Part shown: piece after piece, positions 15,978 to 26,601 of the stretch | Layout of the letters: each line of letters begins with the position of its first letter | Position numbering within the stretch: the stretch's first letter is position 1 | NCBI GenBank assembly: GCA_046350935.1 | Contig: JAXLZK010000005.1 | Span: 1-64,000, forward strand | Reading direction: 5' to 3' | From: Nitrobium sp046350935 | GTDB taxonomy: Bacteria; Nitrospirota; Thermodesulfovibrionia; Thermodesulfovibrionales; Dissulfurispiraceae | DNA: 64,000 bases | Program-made: the position numbers and the translations under genes | The notes under the pieces: generated by a model | Told to the model about the DNA's origin: nothing | The model's database searches: none | What the model saw: the letters and a program-made list of their open reading frames with translations, nothing else

Positions 15978-16421
15978 CTACCTGTTCTTCATCGCCCGCT
16001 CGATGTCCCTCTTCGCCTCGCGCTCCTTGATGGTCTCCCGTTTCTCGTAGACCTTCTTGCCTCGGGCAAGGCCGATTTCCACCTTTGCAAAGGGCCCCTT
16101 GAAGTAGATCTTGAGCGGGACAAGAGTATACCCTTTTTGCTGGGCCTTCCCCTTGATCCTCTCGATCTCCTTGCGGTGGAGGAGGAGCTTCCGCGTCCGG
16201 AGCGGGTCGTGGTTCATGATGTTCCCGTGGGAGTAAGGACTGATATGGCAATTGAAAAGGAAGACCTCCGCATCCTTGATAAGGACGTAGCTGTCCTTGA
16301 GATTCGCCTTGCCGTCCCGGAGGGACTTCACCTCGGTGCCGAGGAGCTGTATCCCGGCTTCGGCGGTCTCTTCGATGCTGTAGTCGTGGTAGGCTTTCCT
16401 GTTCTGTGCGACGATCTTCAT
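15978..16421 (-). CDS. smpB: SsrA-binding protein SmpB
   Basis: A 147-residue SmpB, the partner that carries tmRNA to stalled ribosomes. The start MKIVAQNRKAYHDYSIEE is the conserved N-terminus; a longer reading to 16469 adds unrelated residues. Conserved segments seen: GIQLLGTEVKSLRDGK, CHISPYSHGN, DPLRTRKLLLH and the basic tail KKVYEKRETIKEREAKR that becomes ordered in the ribosome. No strong ribosome binding site precedes the ATG. The tmRNA gene follows directly on the same strand, so both components of trans-translation are co-located. Confidence 0.96.
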   Translation of the reverse strand: MKIVAQNRKAYHDYSIEETAEAGIQLLGTEVKSLRDGKANLKDSYVLIKDAEVFLFNCHISPYSHGNIMNHDPLRTRKLLLHRKEIERIKGKAQQKGYTLVPLKIYFKGPFAKVEIGLARGKKVYEKRETIKEREAKRDIERAMKNR

Positions 16422-16447
16422 AGGGGTATGATAGCAGGAACGGGAAA

Positions 16448-16550
16448 GGCAGAGCAAAAACAGGTCCATTTCTTCTGTTTCCTCTCTTCTGTTTTTCCTT
16501 TCCCTTTACCTGCTGCATTTTCTACCTGTCTTTCCGCCTTTACCTCTGCC
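16448..16550. repeat. Intergenic inverted-repeat element, copy B (degenerate)
   Basis: It sits just upstream of smpB. Ends are GGCAGAG (16448-16454) and CTCTGCC (16544-16550), with a nested AACAGGT/ACCTGT pair and the pyrimidine-rich CCCTTTACCTG and CTACCTGTCTTTCC motifs shared with the other copies. It is weaker than the copies at 12489, 23639 and 28488. Confidence 0.4.
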
Positions 16551-16568
16551 GGTTTTTCCCTGTATAAT
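16539..16568 (+). promoter_or_regulatory. Promoter of the lipoprotein gene
   Basis: TTTACC (16539-16544), 18 bases, TATAAT (16563-16568): a good sigma-70 type promoter 33 bases before the ATG. The -35 box lies within the right end of the inverted-repeat element. Confidence 0.65.
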
Positions 16569-16600
16569 TCTGTCCAGTGCTATGAACACGGAGGTTTGGG

Positions 16601-17029
16601 ATGAAAAGGCTTTTGCTCTATGCGCTTCTTATGCTCGCCCTCGTCGTCTCCTGCTCCTCGGGGAAGAAAGAGGTGCGGAGGGAGTCGGCGGATTCGAAAA
16701 TTGCGAAGGAGGCTTTTGCCCTCTCAGAGACGCTCAGGGAGGCCTATGTAAAACGGGACACGAGCGTCCTCGAGAAGAATACCACCCGGGAAGGGTTCAG
16801 GGCGTTGACGGGAGTGATGCGGCCCTTCGACACCGCCCGGCTCTCGTTCAATCCCGTATGGGTGGAGATCGAGGACGGGACGGTGCAGATGAATGTCCAG
16901 TGGAACGGCCACTGGCTGAAGGGCGACCACGTCACTGAGGAGAGGGGAATGGCGATCTTCGTGCTGCAGGGGAAACCCCTCAAGCTGGACAAGATCCTGA
17001 GGGCAAACCCGTTCAAATACCCCGAATAG
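16601..17029 (+). CDS. Small lipoprotein of unknown function
   Basis: A 142-residue protein with a lipoprotein signal (LLLYALLMLALVVSC, lipid-bearing Cys at 18) followed by a charged stretch (SSGKKEVRRESADSK) and a compact domain. The domain (AFALSETLREAYVKRD ... FNPVWVEIEDGTVQMNVQWNGHW ... FVLQGKPLKLDKILRANPF) resembles an NTF2-like or SnoaL-like cone in pattern, which is only a suggestion. GGAGG precedes the ATG and the gene has its own promoter. It is convergent with aat. Confidence 0.75.
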   Translation: MKRLLLYALLMLALVVSCSSGKKEVRRESADSKIAKEAFALSETLREAYVKRDTSVLEKNTTREGFRALTGVMRPFDTARLSFNPVWVEIEDGTVQMNVQWNGHWLKGDHVTEERGMAIFVLQGKPLKLDKILRANPFKYPE

Positions 17030-17053
17030 CCGCGGGGACGTGCATCCCGGCGA

Positions 17054-17755
17054 TCAGTGGTTGCCGGCGCTTCCGGGGCTCTCCCACTTTCCCCTTCGTG
17101 TCGGCGCGGCAAGGGCTTTTTTCAGCATCCGCTGAAATTCGGGGCGCGGCACCTCCCGCGCTCCCAGGCTGAGCAGATGGTCCGTGGTGACCTGGCAGTC
17201 GATAAGGGTGCACCCCCGGTCCGCAAGATACTGCACCAGCGCGGACAGGGCCACCTTCGACGCGTTGCTCTTCAGGGCGAACATGGACTCGCCGAAAAAG
17301 GCGCTCCCCAGGGAGATGCCGTAGAGCCCCCCTGCCAGCTCTCCCCCGTGCCAGCTTTCCACGGAGTGGGCGTATCCCGACCGGTGCAGGCGGATATAGG
17401 CCTCGCGCATGGCGTCCGTAATCCAGGTGCCCTTTTCCCGTTTGCGCGAAATCTCCGCGCAGCTCCCGATGACCTGCTCGAACGCGGTATCCATCGTCAC
17501 GGTGAAGACCCCCTTCCTGACGACCTGCCGCAGACTCCTCGACATCTTCAGCTCACCGGGGATCAGGACGAGACGGGGAGAGGGAGACCACCACAGGAGG
17601 GGATATCCCTCTGAATACCAGGGGAATATTCCCATCGAGTAGGCGAGGAGAAGACGGCCCTCGCTCAGGTCGCCTCCCACTGCGAGGAGCCCGTCCGGCT
17701 CCGCCAGCTCGGGAGGAGGAAAGGCAAGTGTGCGGGTAAGCTGAAAAAGAGGCAT
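17054..17755 (-). CDS. aat: Leucyl/phenylalanyl-tRNA--protein transferase
   Basis: A 233-residue Aat, which adds Leu or Phe from charged tRNA to proteins with N-terminal Arg or Lys, making them N-degron substrates. Conserved landmarks: FPPPELAEPDGLLAVGGDLS, YSMGIFPWY, LLWWSPSPR, the central SVESWHGGELAGGLYGISLG and FFGESMFA, then LIDCQVTTDHLLSLGAREV. Its ATG directly abuts the clpA stop (TAG ATG), so the two are translationally linked. With clpS and clpA it forms a complete tagging, recognition and unfolding operon. Confidence 0.96.
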   Translation of the reverse strand: MPLFQLTRTLAFPPPELAEPDGLLAVGGDLSEGRLLLAYSMGIFPWYSEGYPLLWWSPSPRLVLIPGELKMSRSLRQVVRKGVFTVTMDTAFEQVIGSCAEISRKREKGTWITDAMREAYIRLHRSGYAHSVESWHGGELAGGLYGISLGSAFFGESMFALKSNASKVALSALVQYLADRGCTLIDCQVTTDHLLSLGAREVPRPEFQRMLKKALAAPTRRGKWESPGSAGNH

Positions 17756-20007
<2,252 letters not shown>

Positions 20008-20011
<4 letters not shown>

Positions 20012-20322
20012 TCCTTCTCCATGGTGCATTGCAAGGGGAAGCTGCTCTTCCGCGCAAGACCGTGCACCTCGGCAATCTTCGTTTCCGCGATGTCCCGGGT
20101 GTATACGCCGGCCAGCCCCTTGCCGCTCTTGTGGACATGGAGCATGATCCGGGTGGCTTCCACGGGAGACTTCCTGAAAATGGTTTCGAGGATATGGACC
20201 ACGAAGTCCATGGTGGTGTAGTCGTCGTTCAGGAGGAAGACCCGGTAGAGGGGCGGCTTCTTCGCTTTCCGCCGCTCCTTTACTCCGACTCCCTCTTCAA
20301 ATGTGTCTTCCCTCGCTCCCAT
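20008..20322 (-). CDS. clpS: ClpS adaptor (N-degron recognin)
   Basis: A 104-residue ClpS. It binds N-terminal Leu, Phe, Tyr or Trp and hands the protein to ClpA. The family core is clear: YRVFLLNDDYTTMDFVVHIL, then AtrIMLHVHKSGKGLAGVYT and the ETK segment. The N-terminal 25 residues are the usual flexible tail. Its stop overlaps the clpA start by four bases, and aat comes third, so the operon order follows the pathway. Confidence 0.95.
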
Positions 20323-20349
20323 TGCTTTTTCCCCGGGACTGGCGGTATC

Positions 20350-20553
20350 TTATCTGCACGAGCTGCAGGAGCCGGAACTGCAGGAGGAGCATTTCGCGGA
20401 CGTCCGGCGCCCGACCCCGCTCATGCCGAAGGAGGAGGGCTTCTTTTTCACCTCGTCGGCCGCGCAGCGGGGGCAGCGGACCCTCTGGTTTCCGAACACG
20501 AGCTTTTCGAACTCATCTCCGCATCGGGTGCATTTATATTCGTATATCGGCAT
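20350..20553 (-). CDS. FmdB-family zinc ribbon protein
   Basis: A 67-residue protein beginning MPIYEYKCTRCGDEFE, the FmdB/CxxC_CxxC_SSSS family signature, with a second CxxC in RVRCPRCAAD. Together they make one zinc ribbon. The tail is serine/cysteine rich (CSSCSSGSCSSC), unusual for such a short protein. GAGGAG lies 5 bases before the ATG. Members are proposed regulators, but no role is established. It lies upstream of clpS on the same strand. Confidence 0.85.
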   Translation of the reverse strand: MPIYEYKCTRCGDEFEKLVFGNQRVRCPRCAADEVKKKPSSFGMSGVGRRTSAKCSSCSSGSCSSCR

Positions 20554-20718
20554 TTTTTCTCCTCGGGAGAGACATCCCGGTGAAGAGGGACCGGCTACAT
20601 GATTCATTATAACATAGCGCTTGAATTCTTAAAAAAAATCAATTAAAGTTGTAGATAGTTTGGCCGTTCGCGGGAAGGGGCGGGCGGCGGTTATCCGGTT
20701 TTTTATGGAGGAGGTACG

Positions 20719-20955
20719 GTGAACAAAGGGCAAAGTCTTCAGGACAGCTTTCTCAACCATCTGCGCAAAGAGAGGATCCCCGTCGTGGTCTATCTCGCCA
20801 ACGGGGTACGCTTGAAGGGAGTCATCAAGGGATTCGACAGCTTTGTCATCCTGCTGAAGGAATCCAATGAGCAGCTGATTTACAAGCACGCGGTTTCCAC
20901 CATCGTCCCCGAGAGGAGCATGGATTTCAAGATAGAGTCGCCCGAAGCGCACTGA
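20719..20955 (+). CDS. hfq: RNA chaperone Hfq
   Basis: A 78-residue Hfq that pairs small RNAs with mRNAs. Sm1 and Sm2 motifs are clear: LQDSFLNHLRKERIPVVVYL, GVRLKGVIKGFDSFVILL and IYKHAVSTIVP (the KH motif). The start is GTG at 20719 with GGAGGAGG upstream. There is almost no C-terminal tail. It leads a run of plus-strand genes (Nudix hydrolase 6 bases later). A weak promoter (TTGAAT, 17 bases, TAAAGT) may lie near 20625-20655. Its presence implies that sRNA regulation operates in this organism. Confidence 0.95.
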   Translation: MNKGQSLQDSFLNHLRKERIPVVVYLANGVRLKGVIKGFDSFVILLKESNEQLIYKHAVSTIVPERSMDFKIESPEAH

Positions 20956-20961
20956 TTTTCC

Positions 20962-21360
20962 ATGCAGAACTTCAGAAATCCCCTGCCTACGGCTGATATT
21001 ATAATCGAATACCGGAACGGAATCGTCCTGATCCGGCGAAAGAACCCTCCCCACGGCTGGGCTCTTCCGGGGGGCTTCGTCGATTACGGAGAGAGTCTCG
21101 AGGCCGCCGCGGTCCGGGAGGCGCGGGAGGAGACGGGTCTCGCGGTGGAGCTGGTGCGGCAGTTCCACACCTATTCAGATCCGGACAGAGACAAGCGGTT
21201 CCATACCATCACGACGGTGTTTATCGCCACCGCCGGGGGTGAGGCGTGCGCAGGGGATGATGCCGTAGGGATCGGCGTGTTCACCAGGGATACCCTGCCG
21301 GAGAATATTGTCTTCGATCACAGGGCGATACTGAACGATTATTTCACCGGGAGGTACTAA
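20962..21360 (+). CDS. Nudix hydrolase
   Basis: A 132-residue Nudix enzyme with the full catalytic box (GGFVDYGES...REAREETGL) that binds Mg and cleaves nucleoside diphosphates linked to another group. The size and the LPGGFVDYGE start resemble ADP-ribose or NDP-sugar pyrophosphatases of the bacterial type, but the substrate cannot be read. It begins 6 bases after hfq and ends 3 bases before the next gene, so all three form one operon. Confidence 0.9.
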   Translation: MQNFRNPLPTADIIIEYRNGIVLIRRKNPPHGWALPGGFVDYGESLEAAAVREAREETGLAVELVRQFHTYSDPDRDKRFHTITTVFIATAGGEACAGDDAVGIGVFTRDTLPENIVFDHRAILNDYFTGRY

Positions 21361-21363
21361 GCA

Positions 21364-22041
21364 ATGCTGCAGTCCATGAGGAAGCATGCGCGGTTTTTCT
21401 ATTTTCTCTTTTTCATCGTCATTCTCTCCTTCGTCTTCTGGGGCGTGGGGACGGTCGATAAGTCCTCGAAGGGTGTCGTGGCGGAAGTAGGCAGGGAGAA
21501 AATCACCGCCGACGAATACTGGAGGGTCTACGAGTCGCTGCGGGAGAACTTGCGGAGCTCGCTCAAGGATCAGTTTACTGAAGAGATGGAAAAGAACATG
21601 AAGCTCAAGGAGGTCGCCCTCAACAACCTCATCGAGGAGAAGGTGCTGCTCACCTCCGCCCGGGAGCTCGGCATGACGGTATCCGACAAAGAGCTGCAGG
21701 AGGCCATTACCGGAGACCCGCGCTTTCTGCGGGACGGCCTGTTCCGGCAGGACGTCTATTTCAAGACGCTGGAGCTGAACAGGCTGACGCCCGAGATGTT
21801 CGAGAATTCCGTACGGCGGCAGCTCCTCCTCATGAAGATGAAGAGGCTTATCGTCGCTTCCGCGGGAGTAACCCCCGCTGATATGCCCGCCGCGGCCCAG
21901 GAGCAGACCGAGGAGGGGAAAAAGGCCGCCGCGGCCGCCCAGGCGCAGGCCATGGAAAGGGCGGGAGCCGCGGTGCGGTCCTATGTGGACGGCCTCAGAC
22001 AGACGATGCATGTGAAGGTCGATTCGCAGTTCCTGTCCTGA
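21364..22041 (+). CDS. Membrane-anchored SurA/PpiD-like N-domain protein
   Basis: A 225-residue protein with one N-terminal membrane helix (FFYFLFFIVILSFVFWGVGT) and a periplasmic helical domain (KITADEYWRVYESLRENLRS ... NLIEEKVLLTSARELGMTVSDKEL ... DVYFKTLELNRLTPEMFENSV) like the chaperone domain of PpiD or SurA. The peptidyl-prolyl isomerase (rotamase) domain that normally follows is absent; instead there is an Ala/Gln-rich tail. It probably acts as a periplasmic chaperone, by analogy only. It is the last gene of the hfq run. Confidence 0.8.
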   Translation: MLQSMRKHARFFYFLFFIVILSFVFWGVGTVDKSSKGVVAEVGREKITADEYWRVYESLRENLRSSLKDQFTEEMEKNMKLKEVALNNLIEEKVLLTSARELGMTVSDKELQEAITGDPRFLRDGLFRQDVYFKTLELNRLTPEMFENSVRRQLLLMKMKRLIVASAGVTPADMPAAAQEQTEEGKKAAAAAQAQAMERAGAAVRSYVDGLRQTMHVKVDSQFLS

Positions 22042-22106
22042 CCGGCCTCCCCCGAAAAGAGCACGCGGACGCTCCCTCCTCCCCCGCGGGAGACGGACCG
22101 GGAGAG

Positions 22107-22136
22107 TTCATTCTTTTGGGGAAAAAATGGTATACT
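22107..22136 (+). promoter_or_regulatory. Promoter of guaB
   Basis: TTCATT (22107-22112), 18 bases, TATACT (22131-22136), 30 bases ahead of the guaB ATG. Confidence 0.6.
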
Positions 22137-22165
22137 TTTATTCAAAATTTCAGAGGGGTTAGGAA

Positions 22166-23626
22166 ATGCTGGAAGATACATTGCCTCTTGGATTGACCTT
22201 CGACGATGTCCTGCTTTTGCCTGCAAAGTCCGACGTGCTGCCGAGGGATTCGGATATCCATACGCGGCTGACCAGGAACATCGTCCTCAATATCCCCATT
22301 ATCAGCGCCGCCATGGACACGGTCACCGAGGCGCGGCTCGCCATGGCCGTGGCCCGGGAGGGAGGCCTGGGGATCATCCACCGCGCCATGTCCCCGCAGA
22401 AGCAGGCCCTGGAAGTGGATAAGGTTAAAAAATCAGAGAGCGGGATGATCGTCGATCCCATCACCATCGCCCCTGACGCGCTCATCTCCGAAGCCCTGTC
22501 CCTGATGGAGCGCTACCGCATATCGGGCGTTCCCGTCACCCTCAAGGGAAAGCTCGTAGGCATCCTTACCAACCGGGACCTCCGGTTCGAGACCAATGTA
22601 AACAAGAAGGTCTCCGAGGTGATGACGCGGGAGCGGCTCATCACCGGGCCGGTGGGGACCACCCTCGAAGAGGCGAAGGAGAAGCTCCACGAGTACAAGA
22701 TAGAGAAGCTGCCCATCGTGGACGACGACTTCAACCTGAAGGGGCTTATCACCATTAAAGACATTGAAAAGAAAAAGAAATATCCCAGTGCGTGCAAAGA
22801 TCCGATGGGAAGGCTCCGGGTGGGCGCTGCGGTCGGCGTGGGGGAGGACGCCCTTTACCGGGTAGAGCTCCTCGTGAAAGCAGGCGTCGATATCATCGCC
22901 ATCGATACCGCCCACGGGCATTCGAAGGCGGTGATCGGCACGCTCAAGGAGATAAAGAAGAAGTTCGCCATCGACGTCATTGCAGGAAATGTCGCTACGG
23001 CCGAGGGGGCGCGGGACCTTATCGAGGCCGGCGCGGACGCCATCAAGGTGGGCATCGGCCCCGGCTCCATCTGCACCACGCGCATCGTCGCGGGAGCCGG
23101 CGTCCCCCAGTTGACCGCCATCAAGGGCTGCTACGAGGTCTCCTCAAAGGCGAACGTACCGCTCATCGCCGACGGCGGCATCAAGTACTCGGGAGACGTG
23201 ACCAAGGCCCTGGCCGCTGGGGCACACTGCGTCATGATCGGGAGCCTCTTTGCGGGGACGGACGAGTCCCCCGGCGAGATCATCCTCTATCAGGGCAGGA
23301 GCTACAAGGTATACCGGGGGATGGGCTCCCTCGGCGCCATGGAGCAGGGCGCCAAGGACAGGTATGGGCAGGAGGGCGTCGAAAAGGAGAAGCTGGTCCC
23401 CGAAGGCGTGGAGGGGCGGGTCCCGCACAAAGGACCCGTTGCGCAGAGCATCCATCAATTGATAGGGGGCCTCCGCTCCGGAATGGGGTACTGCGGCTGC
23501 GACACCCTCGAGGAGTTGAGAAAGAACGCCCGGTTCATCCGGATCACCAATGCCGGATGGAAGGAGAGCCATGTGCACGACGTGATCATCACCAAAGAGG
23601 CTCCCAACTACCGGATAGAACAATAA
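22166..23626 (+). CDS. guaB: Inosine-5'-monophosphate dehydrogenase
   Basis: A 486-residue IMPDH that oxidises IMP to XMP in GMP synthesis. The barrel is interrupted by paired CBS domains (about 95-205). The catalytic loop is GPGSICTTRIVAGAGVPQ, with the nucleophilic Cys. DGGIKYSGDVTKALAAGA and the flap YRGMGSLGAME follow. It starts at ATG 22166 behind AGGGGTTAGGA. guaA, the next enzyme, lies downstream across a repeat element, so the two may be separately transcribed. Confidence 0.97.
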   Translation: MLEDTLPLGLTFDDVLLLPAKSDVLPRDSDIHTRLTRNIVLNIPIISAAMDTVTEARLAMAVAREGGLGIIHRAMSPQKQALEVDKVKKSESGMIVDPITIAPDALISEALSLMERYRISGVPVTLKGKLVGILTNRDLRFETNVNKKVSEVMTRERLITGPVGTTLEEAKEKLHEYKIEKLPIVDDDFNLKGLITIKDIEKKKKYPSACKDPMGRLRVGAAVGVGEDALYRVELLVKAGVDIIAIDTAHGHSKAVIGTLKEIKKKFAIDVIAGNVATAEGARDLIEAGADAIKVGIGPGSICTTRIVAGAGVPQLTAIKGCYEVSSKANVPLIADGGIKYSGDVTKALAAGAHCVMIGSLFAGTDESPGEIILYQGRSYKVYRGMGSLGAMEQGAKDRYGQEGVEKEKLVPEGVEGRVPHKGPVAQSIHQLIGGLRSGMGYCGCDTLEELRKNARFIRITNAGWKESHVHDVIITKEAPNYRIEQ

Positions 23627-23638
23627 AAACGGAGAAAA

Positions 23639-23828
23639 CCAGGTAAAGGTAAAGTAAAAAAGAAGAGCATATAACAAAATGAATTTGTCATTCCGGCTCG
23701 TCCGGAATCGTTTCCTGCTGTAAGAGGGATTCCCGACAAGCGGGAATGACAACGCTTCAGAGTACCACGTCATTTTGTTAGGAGCTCCAAGGACTTAGTT
23801 GCTTTTGTCTTTTCTCTCCCTTTACCTG
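23639..23828. repeat. Intergenic inverted-repeat element, copy C (long form)
   Basis: Three nested perfect inverted repeats lie between guaB and guaA: CAGGTAAAGG (23640-23649) with CCTTTACCTG (23819-23828); AACAAAATGA (23673-23682) with TCATTTTGTT (23770-23779); GTCATTCC (23687-23694) with GGAATGAC (23743-23750). The 190-base unit could fold into one long hairpin. There is no coding content, so it looks like a non-autonomous MITE or composite REP element. Confidence 0.7.
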
Positions 23829-23850
23829 CTTCTTTCTGTTGTTGAGGATT

Positions 23851-25392
23851 ATGGAAGACAACAATAAAATATTGGTTCTCGATTTCGGCTCCCAGTATAC
23901 CCAGCTCATCGCCCGGAGGATCCGGGAAGGGAAGGTGTATTCAGAAATCTTCCCCTTCAATGCCTCCCTGGAGAAGATACGGGCGTTCAATCCCCGGGGA
24001 ATCGTCCTCTCCGGCGGGCCTTCCAGCGTCTACGACAGCGGAGCGCCCGTTGTGGAAAAAGCTGTCTTCGAGCTGGGGATACCGGTGCTGGGCATCTGCT
24101 ACGGAATGCAGTTGATGGCGCATCTCCTGAAAGGTGAGGTGGCGCGGGCCGCCAAGAGGGAGTACGGCGGGGCGGACCTGATCGTGGACGACGATGCGGA
24201 CCTCCTCTGGGGCGTCTCACAGAAGACCAGGGTCTGGATGAGCCACGGGGACAGGATCGAGGTCCTGCCCGAGGGTTTTTCCGTCATCGGGCACACCGGC
24301 AACGCGCCGGTCGCCGCCATGGCGGACAGGGGAAAACGGTTCTACGCCCTTCAGTTCCACCCCGAGGTGGCGCACACCGACGAGGGGACGCGGATACTGC
24401 ACAACTTTGTGTATTCCATTTGCGGCTGCAAGCCCACCTGGGAAATGGCGTCGTTTATCGAGTGGTCCGTGGCGGACATACGGGAGAAGGTGGGCGGCAA
24501 GAAGGTGGTCTGCGCCCTCAGCGGAGGCGTCGACTCCTCGGTCGTGGCCCTTCTCCTCCATAAGGCGATCGGGGAGAACCTCACCTGCATCTTTGTGGAC
24601 AACGGGCTGCTGCGGAAGGGAGAGGCCGAGAAGGTCAGAAAGACCTTCCAGGACCACTTCCATGTGAGGCTTATCGCTATCGATGCCCGCCGGAGGTTCC
24701 TCGACGTGCTTCAGGGGGTAACAGACCCCGAGAAGAAGCGGAAGATCATCGGCAACGAGTTCATCGCGATCTTCGAGGAGGAAGCGAAGAAGATAACGGA
24801 CGCGGAGTTCCTCGCCCAGGGGACGCTGTATCCCGACGTGATCGAGAGCGTCTCGTTCAAGGGGCCTTCCGCGGTGATCAAGAGCCACCACAACGTGGGG
24901 GGGCTGCCCGAGGTGATGCGGCTGAAGCTGGTGGAGCCCCTGCGGGAGCTCTTCAAGGACGAGGTGCGGGAGCTGGGGCTGGAGCTGGGACTCCCCGAGG
25001 ACATCTGCTGGCGCCACCCCTTCCCCGGCCCGGGGCTCGCAATCAGGTGCATCGGGGAGATCACCGCGGACAGGCTGGAGGTGCTGCGGGAAGCCGACGC
25101 GATCGTGCTCGATGAGATAAAGGCCTCGGGTCTTTACCGGACCATCTGGCAGGCCTTTGCGGTAATCCTCCCCATCAGGAGCGTGGGGGTCATGGGCGAC
25201 GAAAGGACCTACGAAAGCGTCGTTGCGGTCCGGGCGGTCACCAGCCTCGACGGGATGACCGCTGACTGGGCGAAGATCCCCTACGAGGTAATGGAAAGGA
25301 TCTCGGGCAGGATCATCAATGAAGTGAAGGGCGTCAACAGAGTGGTCTACGACGTCACCTCGAAGCCGCCGGGGACCATCGAGTGGGAATAA
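23851..25392 (+). CDS. guaA: GMP synthase (glutamine-hydrolysing)
   Basis: A 513-residue GuaA that aminates XMP to GMP. The start MEDNNKILVLDFGSQYTQL at 23851 follows TTGAGGATT. The class I amidotransferase part has the nucleophile in GICYGMQLMAH and the His-Glu pair in QFHPEVAHT. The ATP-pyrophosphatase part has SGGVDSSVVA. The C-terminal dimerisation domain ends KPPGTIEWE. It completes the guanylate branch with guaB. The ATG lies only 22 bases past the end of the repeat element, so the element occupies its promoter region. Confidence 0.97.
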   Translation: MEDNNKILVLDFGSQYTQLIARRIREGKVYSEIFPFNASLEKIRAFNPRGIVLSGGPSSVYDSGAPVVEKAVFELGIPVLGICYGMQLMAHLLKGEVARAAKREYGGADLIVDDDADLLWGVSQKTRVWMSHGDRIEVLPEGFSVIGHTGNAPVAAMADRGKRFYALQFHPEVAHTDEGTRILHNFVYSICGCKPTWEMASFIEWSVADIREKVGGKKVVCALSGGVDSSVVALLLHKAIGENLTCIFVDNGLLRKGEAEKVRKTFQDHFHVRLIAIDARRRFLDVLQGVTDPEKKRKIIGNEFIAIFEEEAKKITDAEFLAQGTLYPDVIESVSFKGPSAVIKSHHNVGGLPEVMRLKLVEPLRELFKDEVRELGLELGLPEDICWRHPFPGPGLAIRCIGEITADRLEVLREADAIVLDEIKASGLYRTIWQAFAVILPIRSVGVMGDERTYESVVAVRAVTSLDGMTADWAKIPYEVMERISGRIINEVKGVNRVVYDVTSKPPGTIEWE

Positions 25393-25452
25393 ACTCAGGG
25401 GCAGGTCCGGGCGCACGCGGGTGTGCGCTGCGGGAGAGAAGCGGGCCGTAGG

Positions 25453-25478
25453 GACGCGGAAATCTCCCGTGAGAGCGA
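25453..25478 (+). repeat. Second dispersed repeat, copy 1
   Basis: 26 bases (GACGC...CCCGTGAGAGCGA) matching 56786-56811 on the opposite strand with one mismatch. Weaker similarity runs on for some 30 more bases (CTCCTTTATACAAAAGCAG against CTGCCTTTGTATCAAACAG). It lies in the guaA-ispA gap (25393-25552), which otherwise shows nothing. Confidence 0.6.
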
Positions 25479-25552
25479 TGACTCCCTCCCGACTCCTTTA
25501 TACAAAAGCAGTGGTGTCAAAACCGTGAGCCGTACGCCGTAAGCCTGGTGCT

Positions 25553-26443
25553 ATGGACATAACCGCATACCTCAAAGAGAAGAAAGGCCTGGTCGATGCG
25601 TTCCTGCACTCCTATTTCTCTTCGCCGGTGACGCAGAAGAGCCTTCAGGACTCGATGGTGTATTCCCTCTCCGCAGGGGGGAAGAGGATACGCCCCGTGC
25701 TCTGTCTTGCAGCCTGCGAAGCATGCGGGGGAGAGGCGGACACAGTGCTCCCCTGGGCCGCGGCCCTGGAATTCATCCACACCTATTCCCTCATCCACGA
25801 CGACCTGCCCGCCATGGACAACGACGACCTGCGGCGCGGGAAGCCTACAAACCATAAAATATTCGGCGAGGGGATGGCGGTTCTCGCGGGCGACGGACTG
25901 TTGACGGAGGCCTTTGCGCTGCTCTCCGGCTCCCACGGGCGCTCTCTGCGGGTCCCCGAAAGGGCGGTCCTCAGGGTGATCCACGAAATCGCGCAGGCGG
26001 CGGGCCTCCAGGGGATGGTGGGAGGACAGGCGCAGGACCTCCTCTCGGAGGATGCCGAGCCCGACTGCGAAACCCTTTCCTATATCCATACCCATAAAAC
26101 AGCGGCGCTGATCGCCGCTTCTGTCCGGGTGGGGGGCATCCTGGCCTCCTGCAGCGAAGAGCATCTCTTCGGGCTGACCGGCTACGGCGCGCATGTCGGG
26201 CTCGCTTTCCAGGTGGTGGACGATATCCTTGACGTAGAAGGAGAAACCGAGGTCATCGGAAAGCCGCGGGGCTCCGACGAAAAGAAGAAGAAGATGACCT
26301 ATCCGAAACTGTACGGCCTGGAGAGATCGAAGGAAAAAGCCCGGGAGCTGGTCGACGCGGCGCTCTGCTCGCTGGAGGTCTTCGACGGGAAAGCGGAGCC
26401 GCTGCGCGCGATCGCCCGGTATCTGCTGGAGCGGAAGAGCTGA
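25553..26443 (+). CDS. ispA: Farnesyl/geranyl-type polyprenyl diphosphate synthase
   Basis: A 296-residue short-chain trans-prenyl transferase that condenses IPP with allylic diphosphates. The first aspartate-rich motif is DDLPAMDNDD (83-92) with the two-residue insertion typical of bacterial farnesyl diphosphate synthases. The second is VVDDILDVEGETE. GGKRIRP near residue 43 and the GQAQDLL helix also match. It is followed by dxs, the usual MEP-pathway pairing. No good ribosome binding site precedes the ATG at 25553. Confidence 0.93.
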   Translation: MDITAYLKEKKGLVDAFLHSYFSSPVTQKSLQDSMVYSLSAGGKRIRPVLCLAACEACGGEADTVLPWAAALEFIHTYSLIHDDLPAMDNDDLRRGKPTNHKIFGEGMAVLAGDGLLTEAFALLSGSHGRSLRVPERAVLRVIHEIAQAAGLQGMVGGQAQDLLSEDAEPDCETLSYIHTHKTAALIAASVRVGGILASCSEEHLFGLTGYGAHVGLAFQVVDDILDVEGETEVIGKPRGSDEKKKKMTYPKLYGLERSKEKARELVDAALCSLEVFDGKAEPLRAIARYLLERKS

Positions 26444-26540
26444 TTCTCCTGCGGCTGCTTTCCCGCATTCCGCAGAAAGTTTGCCCTCCGCCGGACGCAT
26501 AACGGACAAAGGCCGGACAACAAAATCGTCCGGATTGGTT

Positions 26541-26546
26541 TATAAT
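26541..26546 (+). promoter_or_regulatory. -10 element upstream of dxs
   Basis: A perfect TATAAT 56 bases before the dxs ATG, with no convincing -35. An inverted repeat CCGGAC-N9-GTCCGG (26513-26533) covers the place where the -35 should be and could bind a regulator. This suggests dxs can be transcribed apart from ispA. Confidence 0.45.
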
Positions 26547-26601
26547 TAAGAAGCGAGCCGTATTTCACGCCAATAACAAAAGGTTGGGTCCTATACACGG
26601 T

